A stretch of 64,000 nt of DNA from Gammaproteobacteria bacterium (GCA_028821515.1 JAPPGA010000035.1:1-64000), one strand, 5' to 3'. Positions 18,129 through 27,792 are shown, counted from the first letter of the stretch. A program made the numbers and translations. Notes: generated by a model not told the origin, from the sequence alone.

Positions 18129-20746
18129 CGGTTCTGCAGCCAGATGGACTTCGGCACGATTGCGTCCACAGGGGTCGGAAGGCCGGTACCTGCGGAAGGC
18201 CTGGCGGATCGGAGGGCGGCGGGCGCCGGACATGTTTCGTCGATGAGATATTGCAGCGCTGACTTGAGCCGCGCCTCGTCCACGTCTCCCAACGCGTGAC
18301 CGAAATCGTCACCGATGACGCAGCCGGGTATGGAGACGCCCTCGGTGCGCGCCGTGTTCTGGGGCGAGAACCCGTCGGGGTAGTCGCCGAATCCCTTGGC
18401 GTTCACGCCCTGGAACTGGATGGAGAAGTAAGTCGTGCCGCAATTGTCGGCGGGGTAGAAGCCGTATGGCTTGCCGCAGGTCGTGGTGCCGATCTGGATC
18501 ACCTCCACGTCGATGCCGCGCAGTCCGTTGATGATTGACTCGCTGGCGGAGCACGTGCCGCCGCCCGTCAGCACGATTACCCGCGACAGGTTCAGGCTCG
18601 GCAACGCCCGCCCGGACGGGATGGATAACCCGACCGTCGAGTCGTAGAAGGGTATCGGTGCAAGGGCTCTGCCGGTGACCGGGTTAAACGTTCGGTGTTT
18701 GTCATTGAAGCGCAGCTCGTCAAATGTCTGTCCGGCAGATGACGGTCCCGCGATCATGTAGGCCACCTGGCTCGCGATAGCCACGTATCCACCGCCGTTG
18801 TAGCGCAGGTCCAGCACCAGATCGTCGACGCCGGCTTGTTCGAACTCGGTCATGGCATCGACCAGCTCCCGCTCCGCGGTCGCGATGTGGTCGTTGAAGG
18901 ACATGTAGCCGACGGAGCCAGTGCCTGTCTCTATGACGTTGTTGTTCTGCACAGGGTCGGATGTGATGAGCGCGGACGTGAGCGAGATGGTGCGTGATGC
19001 ATCGGCGCCGAGATCCTGAACCTCGAATTCGTGGGTCTCGCCGATGCGGCTGGGATAAAACGCCGCATTCAAGACAGCTGCACTGCCGTAGGTCACGTCT
19101 GAACCATCCACGGTGAGAATGCGCGCGCCGCGACCAATGTTTGCTCGGGACGCTGGCGAGTTCGGCTCGATGTAGGCCACACGAACGTCGCGAGGTGGCC
19201 GTCGGGCCAGTATCGCGAAAGCGATCCCGTAGCCGCCCGAAACACCGGACTGGGAGAGCCGGTCCCATTGTTCGGTGGATAAGGTGAAGTGAAACCGGTC
19301 CCGATCCCTGCCGGACAGCGTCGTGGCGAAAGTCCTCATGAGGTCGAAATATCGCGGCGTCGAGTGGAGCACCGGGTCCACGTCGGTGATCTCGTCGTAC
19401 CAGAGGTAGAGGTCGTTGCTCCAGGACCGCAGCCAGTTGTTTTCGTCAACGAAGGTTCCCTGCCTGTCGGGAAAGTCTCCGCTGCGCGGATTCGCGCATA
19501 GCGCGGCAAAGTCGCGAGCGGGAGGAAAGACGTCCGGTTCCACCGTTCGTCTTCCATCCAATGGAAACGGGTCCCTTCCGTCGGCGACGGTATCGCCGTC
19601 GCTGTCCGGGTTCTGCGGGTCGAGCCCGTCCTCGATTTCGTCCAGGTTCGCGAGACCGTCGCCGTCGCTGTCCACCTGTGCCAGTTCGACGGTGTCGGTC
19701 ACGCCTTCGTAGGTGACTACGAGGTCTTGCATCCGATCGATCATTTGGTCGCCCGATGCGGCGTCGTCGAGATCGAGCAACTGCCTGACGTGGTCCCGGC
19801 GTTCGCCGTCTGACAGCACCGCCTCGAGTTCTCCCGCCGCAACCCGAAGCAGGTCCGCCACGTCGATGGTCTCTGCGCCGGCGACCGTGTCGTTGGCGGG
19901 CAGGGTGCCCGACTCGGCGAACGCCGCGGCGAGCCTCTCGACGACATCGTCTTCCGCCTGATCGTCCACCATTGCGAGCAGGCTGGCGTGCAGCACTGCC
20001 ACCAGGAACTCGATGCCGGTGTGATCGGCGGCGATACGGCCTGGCTCATCCGTGAGGTCCACGATGCTGATGGCCTTGGGATCGTCTTCGAGATCGACTT
20101 CGCGCTGCAGGATCTGCGACAGGAGCGCCTCCAGGGCCTCCGCCATTTCCTGGTCCGCCTGGTCGATGTTCGTGGACGTCAGGCCACCGAGCTCGATCGC
20201 CCGCTCTACCGCCGCCGTCGTGAACGGCGTGATGTTGATGGTGCCGGATGACTCGGAAGCGGACGACACGGCGGCCGACAGCGTTGCGGTCAGGGGCAGC
20301 GTTTCCCCGAAATCGGCACGCGCGCCGTCCCGGTCCATGCAGCCGTCCAGCAGGTCACAAATATAACGGCTCGTTTCCTCGTCGTTGGGCGCGACACCGA
20401 TGCGCAGGGGTCCGGTGTGGTCCGTTTCCACTTCGCGCTCTGCGAAACGGCCATCGTCTCCGGTCTCTGACAGGGCAAGTTCGCTCTCTTCGCCGTCAGC
20501 CGCGATGGCAAGAAACCGTACTTCGCCCGCGGATACCAATCCGAGGGCGACGCGCCCGGCGGGGATATCGATGGTCGCCGGTGTCGGAGGCGGCGGTGCA
20601 GGAGGCGGCGCCGGGGGTGTGGTCGGACCCGATCCGCCGCCGCCGCACGCTCCGGCCAGCACCGAAAGCGTGATCGGCAGCACCCAACCCAGCGGCGCTC
20701 TCGCGCGTACTAGCGCGGGATATGGCGTGCCATTGCACGGATCCAT
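18122..20746 (-). CDS. S41 family C-terminal-processing-like peptidase, lipoprotein
   Basis: 874-residue lipoprotein: signal with lipobox LAGAC, then a Gly- and Pro-rich linker (PAPPPAPPPPTP). A domain of unknown function spans roughly residues 60-350. A short thrombospondin type-3 calcium-binding segment (DSDGDGLANLDEIEDGLD) precedes the S41 peptidase region. A PDZ-like part is seen around VAYIEPNSPASRANIGRGAR, and the catalytic serine lies in GGTCSASESIING (near residue 735) with the lysine in TTCGKPYGFYP. DDLVLDLRYNGGGYVAIAS is the typical core strand. It is expected to cleave proteins or peptides in the periplasm. It is followed by a coupled small exported protein. Confidence 0.85.
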   Translation of the reverse strand: MDPCNGTPYPALVRARAPLGWVLPITLSVLAGACGGGGSGPTTPPAPPPAPPPPTPATIDIPAGRVALGLVSAGEVRFLAIAADGEESELALSETGDDGRFAEREVETDHTGPLRIGVAPNDEETSRYICDLLDGCMDRDGARADFGETLPLTATLSAAVSSASESSGTINITPFTTAAVERAIELGGLTSTNIDQADQEMAEALEALLSQILQREVDLEDDPKAISIVDLTDEPGRIAADHTGIEFLVAVLHASLLAMVDDQAEDDVVERLAAAFAESGTLPANDTVAGAETIDVADLLRVAAGELEAVLSDGERRDHVRQLLDLDDAASGDQMIDRMQDLVVTYEGVTDTVELAQVDSDGDGLANLDEIEDGLDPQNPDSDGDTVADGRDPFPLDGRRTVEPDVFPPARDFAALCANPRSGDFPDRQGTFVDENNWLRSWSNDLYLWYDEITDVDPVLHSTPRYFDLMRTFATTLSGRDRDRFHFTLSTEQWDRLSQSGVSGGYGIAFAILARRPPRDVRVAYIEPNSPASRANIGRGARILTVDGSDVTYGSAAVLNAAFYPSRIGETHEFEVQDLGADASRTISLTSALITSDPVQNNNVIETGTGSVGYMSFNDHIATAERELVDAMTEFEQAGVDDLVLDLRYNGGGYVAIASQVAYMIAGPSSAGQTFDELRFNDKHRTFNPVTGRALAPIPFYDSTVGLSIPSGRALPSLNLSRVIVLTGGGTCSASESIINGLRGIDVEVIQIGTTTCGKPYGFYPADNCGTTYFSIQFQGVNAKGFGDYPDGFSPQNTARTEGVSIPGCVIGDDFGHALGDVDEARLKSALQYLIDETCPAPAALRSARPSAGTGLPTPVDAIVPKSIWLQNRW

Positions 20747-21100
20747 GAAGAACGTCCTCCGTGATTCCGGCGCGAACCATGCCTAAGTCGTGGCCATGAT
20801 CACGCGTTGCGCACCCGGCAGCAGCTTACACTGCCCCGCAACCATCTCCTACGGGGTAGCCTGTACCCGGCTCCGCTTTTCGACCATGCAACAAGCGCCC
20901 CGGGTCACTGACGTTCTCCGCAGCGTTTGTTCCCTGGAAGGCAACTGCCACTCAGCCAGACCGTGCCGGTAATTCCGGGTCGTCCGTTTGAGCAGGCTCG
21001 GGGATCAGGGATACGATCTGCGCCGCGATTCGAAACTGAGACACTACCGGACGGGGGCGTCCGCGCACGACCAATCCCCAGTACCAACGGAGTTAACCAA
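20747..21100. other. Intergenic region
   Basis: 354 bp between the divergent S41 peptidase and nucleoside hydrolase genes. It should contain both promoters, but I see no clear -35/-10 pair. The nucleoside hydrolase reading frame continues open into it (to 20927), but the residues there do not look like part of that protein. AACGGAG at 21087-21093 is the ribosome site for the TTG start at 21101. Confidence 0.5.
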
Positions 21101-22000
21101 TTGATCCCCGTTGTCCTCGACACCGATATCGGCACCGACATCGATGACACATGGGCGCTCGCCATGCTGCTGAACTCGCCCGAGGTTCAACTGCGGGCAG
21201 TTGTCACCAGTCATGGCGATGCGCGCTACCGTGCCTTGCTCGCCGCGAAGTTCCTCGAAAGCGCAGGCCGCGAGGACGTGCCCGTTGGCGAGGGTGTCGC
21301 AGACGGCCTGCTCCCCGCCGATCGCCGCGGCCAACAAGCGTGGCTCGCCGGCTACGAGTCGGCAAATTACGACGGCCCCTATCGAACCGATGGTGCACAG
21401 CTTCTGGTCGACACCGTGAGGGCGTCGCCGGAACCGGTCACGGTGTTGTGCATCGGTCCGGCCAGCACGACGGCCGCCGCCCTGGCAATGGCGCCCGAAA
21501 TCGCCGTCAAGGCGCACTTCGTCGGCATGCACGGCGCGATCCGGCGCGGCTATGGTGGCCGTCCCAACCCGGTGCCCGAATACAACGTGTTCATGGACGT
21601 CGCTGCCTTCCGATCCGTCTTGGCCGCGCCTTGGCCGGTCACCCTGACACCCCTCGATACGTGCGGCATCGTGACGCTCGATGGCGACGAATACGCCACG
21701 GTCCGCGACGCGGATACGGCGCCGATGCGCAGCGTGATGGCGAACTACCGGGCGTGGGCGAAAGCGATCGGGCGCCCGGAACTGGCCGAGCAACGCAGCA
21801 CGACGCTGTTCGACACCGTAGCCGTGTACCTCGCGTTCGCAGACCACCTGCTTGAGATGGAGACCATTCGCCTGGCCGTGCGCGATGACGGCCTGACCTT
21901 CGAGTCCGCGGATGGCCGACCTGTGAACGCAGCCATGGGCTGGCGCGATCTGCCAGCGTTCCGCCGGTTACTGATCGACCGACTGGCCGACACGGCGTAG
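21101..22000 (+). CDS. Inosine-uridine-type nucleoside hydrolase
   Basis: 299-residue enzyme that would hydrolyse the N-glycosidic bond of ribonucleosides. The calcium- and ribose-binding aspartate cluster is at the very N-terminus (VVLDTDIGTDIDDTWALAML), as in IU-nucleoside hydrolases. VTVLCIGPASTTAAALA and VPEYNVFMDVAAF match the other substrate-pocket segments, although the usual N-P-x-A-E-x-N region is modified to PVPEYNVF. The TTG start at 21101 is chosen because GGAG lies 8 bases upstream and it places the DTD motif where the family has it. Confidence 0.8.
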   Translation: MIPVVLDTDIGTDIDDTWALAMLLNSPEVQLRAVVTSHGDARYRALLAAKFLESAGREDVPVGEGVADGLLPADRRGQQAWLAGYESANYDGPYRTDGAQLLVDTVRASPEPVTVLCIGPASTTAAALAMAPEIAVKAHFVGMHGAIRRGYGGRPNPVPEYNVFMDVAAFRSVLAAPWPVTLTPLDTCGIVTLDGDEYATVRDADTAPMRSVMANYRAWAKAIGRPELAEQRSTTLFDTVAVYLAFADHLLEMETIRLAVRDDGLTFESADGRPVNAAMGWRDLPAFRRLLIDRLADTA

Positions 22001-22090
22001 CCAGGTCAGATCGTTGCGCCGGTGGGGGAGTCGAAGCGCCGTCCTTGGGTGTCTGACCGGTAAGGCGTGCGTCGCACTACTGCCTTGAGG

Positions 22091-23428
22091 TCACACCAGC
22101 AGCCGGAAAGGCGCCTCCAGGTAGCTCCGCACTTCCGCCAGGAACTCGGCCGCCGGGGCTCCGTCGAGCACGCGGTGGTCCCAGGTAAGCGATAGGCGCA
22201 GGAACTTTCGCGGCGCCGGTGTGTCGCCGTGCCAGGCAACGCCGTCGTAGATGCGTCCGACGCCGAGAATGCCCGCCTCGGGCGTGTTCAGAATGGGCGT
22301 GAAGGTGTCGACGCCGTACATGCCAAGGGAGGTGACCGTGAACGTTCCGCCGGTCATGTCGTCGAGGCCCAGGGTGCCGTTCCGGGCGCGTTCCGCCAAC
22401 TCGCGGGATTCGGTCGCGATGGTCTTGAGATCCTTGGAATCGGCATCGCGGATCACGGGGACGACCAGCCCCTCTTCGAGGGCCACGGCCATGCCCATGT
22501 GCACGGCGCCGTGGTGCAGTATGGTGTCGTCGGCGAGCGTTGCATGCATCCGTGGGTGCTTCGTCAGGGCTTTGGCCGCAGCGATGATGATGATGTCGGT
22601 ATAGCTCGGACGCACGCCCTCGGATTCCCACTCGGCGACGAGCTGGGTCCTGAGCTTCACGGCGTCGTCCATGTCGACTTCCATCTCCATGGTGAGCTGT
22701 GCCGTGTTCTGAAGGCTCGCGTACATGCGTTCCGCAATGGTGCGCCGCATTCCGCGCATAGGTGTCGCTGCGGGCTGGGACTCGGCTGCTTCGGCGGCAC
22801 GCTCCACGTCGTCCCTTGTGACGCGCCCACCGGGACCAGTGCCTGCCACTGAATCGATATCGACACCCAGTTCGCCGGCCAGTCTGCGGGCTGCGGGCGA
22901 AGATGGCTGACGGCGTCTCGGTTGCGGTTCGGGCTTGGCCTCGGCGGCATGGACAGTCACGTCGCCCTCGGTGATCCGGCCCCTCGGCCCTGTCCCTTCG
23001 ACATCCGCCAGGTCGACGTCGAGCTCGGCGGCCAGTCGGCGTGCGGCTGGTGAGGCTGCGGGGCGACGGCCTGCCGCGCGTTTTGGCGCTGGCGCTCTCG
23101 CTGCTGCTGCTGGCTGGGGTGCCTTCTTTTCTTCGACAGGCTCTTCCCCGGGCAGTGGGGTCGGGGTCGGCAGCACATCAGGGATCGTCTCGTCCGGCGC
23201 GAATATGAAACCGATGACGTCGCCGGGGCCCAACTCGGTTCCCGCACTGACGAGATGCTTGACGGTGCCGTCGGCTTCGGCGTCGACATCCATGTTCACC
23301 TTTTCGGTCTCGAGGCGGTAGAGCATTTCGCCCTTTTGCACTTGGTCGCCGTCGGCGATGAACCATTCTTCGACGCTGCCTTCGGTCATGGTCATACCGA
23401 CCTTGAGCAATCGGACTTCAACCGGCAT
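22091..23428 (-). CDS. Dihydrolipoamide acyltransferase (E2) with two subunit-binding domains
   Basis: 445-residue E2 core of a 2-oxoacid/acetoin dehydrogenase complex. Layout: lipoyl domain (residues ~1-80, lipoylated Lys43 in LETEKVNMDV); Pro/Ala linker; two peripheral-subunit-binding domains (SPAARRLAAELDVDLADVEG and SPAARRLAGELGVDIDSVAG); and the catalytic acyltransferase domain from MRGMRRTIAERM to the active-site DHRVLDG. Most bacterial E2 proteins have one binding domain, so the duplication is notable. It is the last gene of the E1 alpha, E1 beta, AcoX-like, E2 operon and overlaps the 3' end of the kinase gene by a few codons. No dihydrolipoamide dehydrogenase (E3) is present nearby. 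Confidence 0.9.
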   Translation of the reverse strand: MPVEVRLLKVGMTMTEGSVEEWFIADGDQVQKGEMLYRLETEKVNMDVDAEADGTVKHLVSAGTELGPGDVIGFIFAPDETIPDVLPTPTPLPGEEPVEEKKAPQPAAAARAPAPKRAAGRRPAASPAARRLAAELDVDLADVEGTGPRGRITEGDVTVHAAEAKPEPQPRRRQPSSPAARRLAGELGVDIDSVAGTGPGGRVTRDDVERAAEAAESQPAATPMRGMRRTIAERMYASLQNTAQLTMEMEVDMDDAVKLRTQLVAEWESEGVRPSYTDIIIIAAAKALTKHPRMHATLADDTILHHGAVHMGMAVALEEGLVVPVIRDADSKDLKTIATESRELAERARNGTLGLDDMTGGTFTVTSLGMYGVDTFTPILNTPEAGILGVGRIYDGVAWHGDTPAPRKFLRLSLTWDHRVLDGAPAAEFLAEVRSYLEAPFRLLV

Positions 23429-24437
23429 GACGAACTCCCTCTACGGTTGGGAAAATCATGGCGCCTTCGCGGGCCGCCACTTCCAGGGTGGATTGGATAT
23501 CGATGACGCGTGGACCGTCGCGGCGCACGCTGAGCGTGGCGCGCTGTCCCGGCTTCATGACGCGTTCGCGCTCGCCGTCGAAGGCAAGCACGCAGGGTCC
23601 GACAATTTCCACGGCTTCCTCGAGTTCGATCCGGCGCGCGTCGGCGATGGCAATGTCGTCGAACCGGCCGGGCGCGATCGGTGCGCGGACATGCCACTGT
23701 GCCGGTTTCCCTTTCGCGGTGAACTCGACTGCCAGGCCCGCGTCGTCCTCGTCCGACATTGGCTGGAGCAGCCCTGCAATGGAAGTGATCCCCACTGCCG
23801 ACGGGATGGCACGGGTCAGCACGGCTGCGATCAGGCGGTCGCCGGACAACAGCGCGCGGGCGCCGACGAAACGGTCGTCGGTCGCCACCGCGTCGATCAG
23901 GGCGATGTCGTCGTCCTCGTCCTCGATCTCGATGTGGATGACCTTGACCTGGGACGCCACGTCGCCAAGCGCAACGGTGCCCGATGCGACGAGAGCGGCG
24001 GCGGCGCCGGCGACGGAGCCTTCCTGCATGCCCGGGAAAACGTTGTTCGTCCCGGTCGATATCGGTACGAGAGGTGCGTCGAGCCAGCCTTTCGCCAGCG
24101 CCCGGTTAGTCCCGTCCCCGCCGAGCGAAATGACCGCGCCGCAGGATGCCTCGCGCATGGCGGCTGCCGCATGAACCGTGTCCTGGGCGTTGCCGTAGCG
24201 TGGCCCGGCCACCGGTGTCCCGGCGACGCCCGCGGTTGCAACAGCGCTGTGGGCAATGGCGCGCAGGTCATCGAGATACAGGACCGATGGGTTCGCATCC
24301 GCCGCTTTGATGCCCGCCAGGCAGCGCGCGAGGACGGCGCGCTTTTCCTGGTTGTCGAACACCGACGCACCGGCGGCGACCCGGCGGATGTCCTTGCCGG
24401 AATCGGGATTCGCCGCGAGGCCGACAAGGCAGGTCAT
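23418..24437 (-). CDS. acoX: ATP-NAD kinase family protein, AcoX-like
   Basis: 339-residue protein starting MTCLVGLAANPDSGKDIRRV. It has the NAD-kinase signature VISLGGDGTNRALAKG and PISTGTNNVFPG. AcoX proteins are found inside acetoin dehydrogenase operons but their exact role is not established. Here it sits between E1 beta (13 bases upstream) and E2 (overlapping), the classical aco position, which supports acetoin or a related 2-oxoacid as the substrate of the complex. The start at 24437 follows E1 beta directly; longer in-frame starts would overlap it. Confidence 0.8.
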   Translation of the reverse strand: MTCLVGLAANPDSGKDIRRVAAGASVFDNQEKRAVLARCLAGIKAADANPSVLYLDDLRAIAHSAVATAGVAGTPVAGPRYGNAQDTVHAAAAMREASCGAVISLGGDGTNRALAKGWLDAPLVPISTGTNNVFPGMQEGSVAGAAAALVASGTVALGDVASQVKVIHIEIEDEDDDIALIDAVATDDRFVGARALLSGDRLIAAVLTRAIPSAVGITSIAGLLQPMSDEDDAGLAVEFTAKGKPAQWHVRAPIAPGRFDDIAIADARRIELEEAVEIVGPCVLAFDGERERVMKPGQRATLSVRRDGPRVIDIQSTLEVAAREGAMIFPTVEGVRHAG

Positions 24438-24450
24438 ATGACGCTTGTGT

Positions 24451-25449
24451 TCAAAGCCCCAGCAACTCTGTCGCCGAGGCAACGATCTTGTCGGCGTTGG
24501 GGACGAAGCTCTGTTCCAGGGACGGGCTGAAAGGCACCGGCGAGAACGGGGCGCCAACGCGGCCGACCGGGGCGTCGAGATAGTCGAACGCCAACTCCTG
24601 CACCTGCGCGGCGATCTCGCCGCCCATACCGCCGAAACGCACCGCCTCGTGGACGACCATGGCGTTGTGGGTCTTCTCCACGGAAGCGATGAGCGTATCC
24701 GTGTCCATGGGCTGCAACGAGCGCAGGTCGATCACTTCAGTGTCGATGCCCTGTTCCGCAAGGGTCTCCGCGGCGCAGACGGACTCGTGCACCATCCGGC
24801 TGTAGCTGATGATCGTGAAGTCCGTGCCCGGCCGCACGATGTTTGCCTCGCCGATGGGCACGGTGTACGCCTCTTCCGGAACTTCGCCGGTCAGCGCCAG
24901 CGATGCCTTGTTCATGACCACGAACACGGGGTTGTCGTCCCGCGATGCGGCGATCAACAGTCCCTTGGCATCGTGCGGAGTCGACGGCATCACGACCTTG
25001 AGACCGGGGATGTGGCAGATCCAGGACTCGAGGCATTGCGAGTGCTGCGCCGCCATCGAGTTCCTGGCACCGCACATGGTCGTGATCGTGATGGGCAGCG
25101 TCGCGCGGCCGCCGAACATGTAGCGCATCTTCGCCATCTGGTTCGTGACCTCGTCCATGCACTCGCCGAGGAAGTCCATGAACATGATGTCGACGATCGG
25201 GCGCAGGCCGGCGGCTGCGGCGCCGACGCCCAATCCGATGATGCCTTCCTCGCTTATGGGCGTATTGACGATCCGCTCGGGGCCGAACTCGTCGAGCAGC
25301 CCCCTGTATATGCCGAACACGCTGCCGGCGCCGGCGACGTCCTCGCCGGCGACGAACGCGTCGGGGTCTTCGTTCAGGATGATCTCCACCGCCTCCTTGA
25401 CGGCGAGGACGTAGCTCAGTTCTCGTTTTCTGTTTTCTGTTTCAGCCAT
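24451..25449 (-). CDS. acoB: 2-oxoacid/acetoin dehydrogenase E1 component, beta subunit
   Basis: 332-residue transketolase-like beta subunit. VAGEDVAGAGSVFGIYRGL, PISEEGIIGLGVGAAAAGLR and FMDFLGECMDEVTNQMAKMR are characteristic; the C-terminal domain contains VIDLRSLQPMDTDTLIASV. It pairs with the alpha subunit encoded 12 bases upstream to form the thiamine-diphosphate E1. The gene order (alpha, beta, AcoX, E2) favours acetoin dehydrogenase, although a branched-chain or pyruvate substrate cannot be excluded. Confidence 0.88.
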   Translation of the reverse strand: MAETENRKRELSYVLAVKEAVEIILNEDPDAFVAGEDVAGAGSVFGIYRGLLDEFGPERIVNTPISEEGIIGLGVGAAAAGLRPIVDIMFMDFLGECMDEVTNQMAKMRYMFGGRATLPITITTMCGARNSMAAQHSQCLESWICHIPGLKVVMPSTPHDAKGLLIAASRDDNPVFVVMNKASLALTGEVPEEAYTVPIGEANIVRPGTDFTIISYSRMVHESVCAAETLAEQGIDTEVIDLRSLQPMDTDTLIASVEKTHNAMVVHEAVRFGGMGGEIAAQVQELAFDYLDAPVGRVGAPFSPVPFSPSLEQSFVPNADKIVASATELLGL

Positions 25450-25461
25450 CGTGTTTCTCGC

Positions 25462-26433
25462 TTAAGCGTATACGTCGTCGAGGAGGGCGTCGGGGTCGGG
25501 CATCGGGCTCGCCTTGGCGAACTCGACTGCGGCTTCCACGTCGCTGGCGATTTCTTCATGTATTTCCTTCGCAGCTTCGGCAGAGAGGACGCCCTGTTCC
25601 GCGAGCCGCGCCTCGAACATCTCGATCGGGTCCCGTTTCATCCACTCGGCGAGTTCCTCGTCCGTGCGGTACGTGCGGCCCATGCCACGCCTGCCGACAT
25701 GGTCATAGAACCGGTAGGTCTTGCACTCAAGCAGGGTCGGACCGTCGCCCTGGCGCGCGCGCTCGACCGCCGCGCCGGCCGCCTCGTACACGGCCATGAC
25801 GTCCATGCCGTCGACGATGACGCCGGGCATGCCGTATCCGGGGGCGCGGTCGGCGACGTCGGTGATCGCCTGGTGGTCGCGCTGCGGCGTGTACTCGCCG
25901 AATCCGTTGTTCTCGCAGACGAACAGGACCGGCAGCTTGTACAGCGCCGCCATGTTGGCGGCTTCATGGAAGGCGCCTTCGTTGCTCGCGCCATCGCCGA
26001 AGAAGGTGACGGCGACGTTGCCGTTTTTCTTGTACTTGTTGGCGAACCCGGCGCCCATGGCGATGGGCGGTCCGCCGCCGACGATGCCGTTGGCGCCGAG
26101 CATCCCGATTTCCAGGTTGGAGACATGCATGCTGCCGCCCTTGCCCTTGCAGTAGCCATCAACGCGCCCGAACAGCTCCGCGAACATCCTGTCGAACTCG
26201 CCGCCCTTGGCAATGAGATGGCCGTGGCCGCGATGCGTGCTGGTGATCTGGTCTTCGTCCGTCAGGTGCGCCATGACGCCGACGGCGACTGCTTCTTCGC
26301 CGACATACAGGTGAAGGGCGCCGGGAATGAAACCGTTCTCCGCCATTCGGCCCGCCTCGTCCTCAAACGTGCGAATGCGCACCATGCGCCGGTGTATGTC
26401 GAGCAATACTTCGTCGGTAGGTTGTGTAGTCAC
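25462..26433 (-). CDS. acoA: 2-oxoacid/acetoin dehydrogenase E1 component, alpha subunit
   Basis: 323-residue E1 alpha with the thiamine-diphosphate motif FFGDGASNEGAFHEAANM ending in CENN, and HRGHGHLIAKGGEFDRMFAE, DGYCKGKGGSMHVSN. It opens the operon. Upstream, an 8-bp inverted repeat TGCGTGAA (26464) / TTCACGCA (26513) lies in the 108 bp promoter gap and could be a regulator site, though it may be chance. Confidence 0.88.
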   Translation of the reverse strand: MTTQPTDEVLLDIHRRMVRIRTFEDEAGRMAENGFIPGALHLYVGEEAVAVGVMAHLTDEDQITSTHRGHGHLIAKGGEFDRMFAELFGRVDGYCKGKGGSMHVSNLEIGMLGANGIVGGGPPIAMGAGFANKYKKNGNVAVTFFGDGASNEGAFHEAANMAALYKLPVLFVCENNGFGEYTPQRDHQAITDVADRAPGYGMPGVIVDGMDVMAVYEAAGAAVERARQGDGPTLLECKTYRFYDHVGRRGMGRTYRTDEELAEWMKRDPIEMFEARLAEQGVLSAEAAKEIHEEIASDVEAAVEFAKASPMPDPDALLDDVYA

Positions 26434-26541
26434 TCTTCCCCCTTTGTCAATCCCGCGCTATTTTGCGTGAATCCCGGGCAGATAGGTAGTGCGGTGCGGT
26501 GATAGCGCGACGTTCACGCATTTGTGCGTCACGGCCATCGA

Positions 26542-27792
26542 TTATCCCCACATGGTGCTAACGGGCACGGCCCACATGCGTTCGTCGAACGGGACAATGC
26601 TGTTGCCTCGATAGAGGACGATTCCGCAGACAAAGTCATCATCGACCTGTCGCCGCAGCTCTTTCAGGCCCTTGAAGTCATCGTCACTCACGGCGTCCCG
26701 TCCCTTCGTCTCGATGCCCGCGAGTTTTCCATCGGGGCGTTCCAGCACGAAGTCCACTTCTTTCCCATCGCTGGTTCTGAAGTGATGCAGGTCGGCGATT
26801 CCGTCCGAAACGGCGAGCTGTTTTGCCAGTTCCGTGGCAACAAAATTCTCGAAGATGTGCCCGAACGTGTGCGGGTCGTTGATCTGGCATCGCTGGAGAT
26901 CAATCTGAAGCAAGTGGCAAAGCAGCGAGGTGTCCATGATGTAGTTCTTCGGCGACTTCACCAGACGCTTGCCGATATTTCGGAACCACGGCTTCACGTC
27001 CATGGTCAGGAAGATCATTTGCAGAAGTACGCGGTAGTTTTTGGTCGTGACGGCGTTCTGTCCTATCGACCTGGCGATATCCGCTTCATTGACCAGCCCT
27101 CCCGGCCGGCTCGCGAGCACCTTCAGCAAGTTGGGCAGAACGCCGAGCTTGGCAATACTGGCCATTTGCCTGACATCTCTTTGCAGCAAGGTGGCAATGT
27201 AACTTTCAAACCAATGCCGGCGCGTGGCCTCTTCCCCATCCCAGATCTCTGGAAAGGTGGCCCGCTGGATCATGTCTACCGGAGCGACTTCCGTTCGGCA
27301 CCTGCCCGGCTTGAAGTCGTTTTCGAACAGACACGCGAGGAAATCGCCCTTGCCCCCCGCAATCTCCAGTGCTGACAAGGGATAAAGCGTAAGAACACGC
27401 ATTCGGCCCACCAGTGCGTCAGAAAGTTCCGGCAGCGACATGACGTTGGCCGAACCCGTCAGCAGGTAATGGCCACCGGCGGTGTGAATGCTCTCGTGAC
27501 GCGCCTCATCGACCAGCAGTTTGAGCGCCCGGAAGAGGCCCGGCACCATTTGTATTTCGTCAAGAATCAAGGGGCCTTCATAGGCTCGGAGAAAACTCTC
27601 CGGATTGGCTTCCGCCGCCCCCAGCATGGTCGCCTGATCGAAAGTCACATATTCTGCAGGCCACTCTTTGGCAGCAAGTTCCAGCGCCAGCGTGCTTTTT
27701 CCTGCCTGCCTGGGTCCGTTGACATAGACAATCGGGCAATCCCCTAGCGCCTGTAAAACGCCCTTGCGTAAACTCCGCTCAATCAGTTCCAT
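26542..27792 (-). CDS. AAA ATPase with DUF4143 C-terminal domain
   Basis: 416-residue protein. P-loop NGPRQAGKSTLALEL is near residue 25, Walker B PLILDEIQMVPG, sensor-type HYLLTGSANVMSLPEL, and a C-terminal DUF4143/PD-(D/E)XK-like part with GKEVDFVLERPDGKLAGIETKG. The family is widespread, often horizontally transferred; its function is unproven and has been linked to toxin-antitoxin or defence settings. It stands alone here, transcribed toward the aco operon with 108 bases between. Codon use is somewhat less GC-rich than in its neighbours, consistent with acquisition. Confidence 0.88.
   Translation of the reverse strand: MELIERSLRKGVLQALGDCPIVYVNGPRQAGKSTLALELAAKEWPAEYVTFDQATMLGAAEANPESFLRAYEGPLILDEIQMVPGLFRALKLLVDEARHESIHTAGGHYLLTGSANVMSLPELSDALVGRMRVLTLYPLSALEIAGGKGDFLACLFENDFKPGRCRTEVAPVDMIQRATFPEIWDGEEATRRHWFESYIATLLQRDVRQMASIAKLGVLPNLLKVLASRPGGLVNEADIARSIGQNAVTTKNYRVLLQMIFLTMDVKPWFRNIGKRLVKSPKNYIMDTSLLCHLLQIDLQRCQINDPHTFGHIFENFVATELAKQLAVSDGIADLHHFRTSDGKEVDFVLERPDGKLAGIETKGRDAVSDDDFKGLKELRRQVDDDFVCGIVLYRGNSIVPFDERMWAVPVSTMWG

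Noticed and set aside
17761..18246. Plus-strand frame of 161 codons
   Set aside because: The opposite minus frame has a signal peptide and a coupled start at the S41 stop; the plus frame is compositionally a shadow.
20927..21100. Longer start for the nucleoside hydrolase
   Set aside because: It would put about 58 unrelated residues before the DTD motif, which in this family lies at the extreme N-terminus; the TTG at 21101 has a good ribosome site.
26464..26520. Inverted repeat TGCGTGAA/TTCACGCA upstream of the acetoin dehydrogenase operon
   Set aside because: The arms are 41 bases apart and only 8 bp long; chance is likely, so it is mentioned only under the E1 alpha gene.
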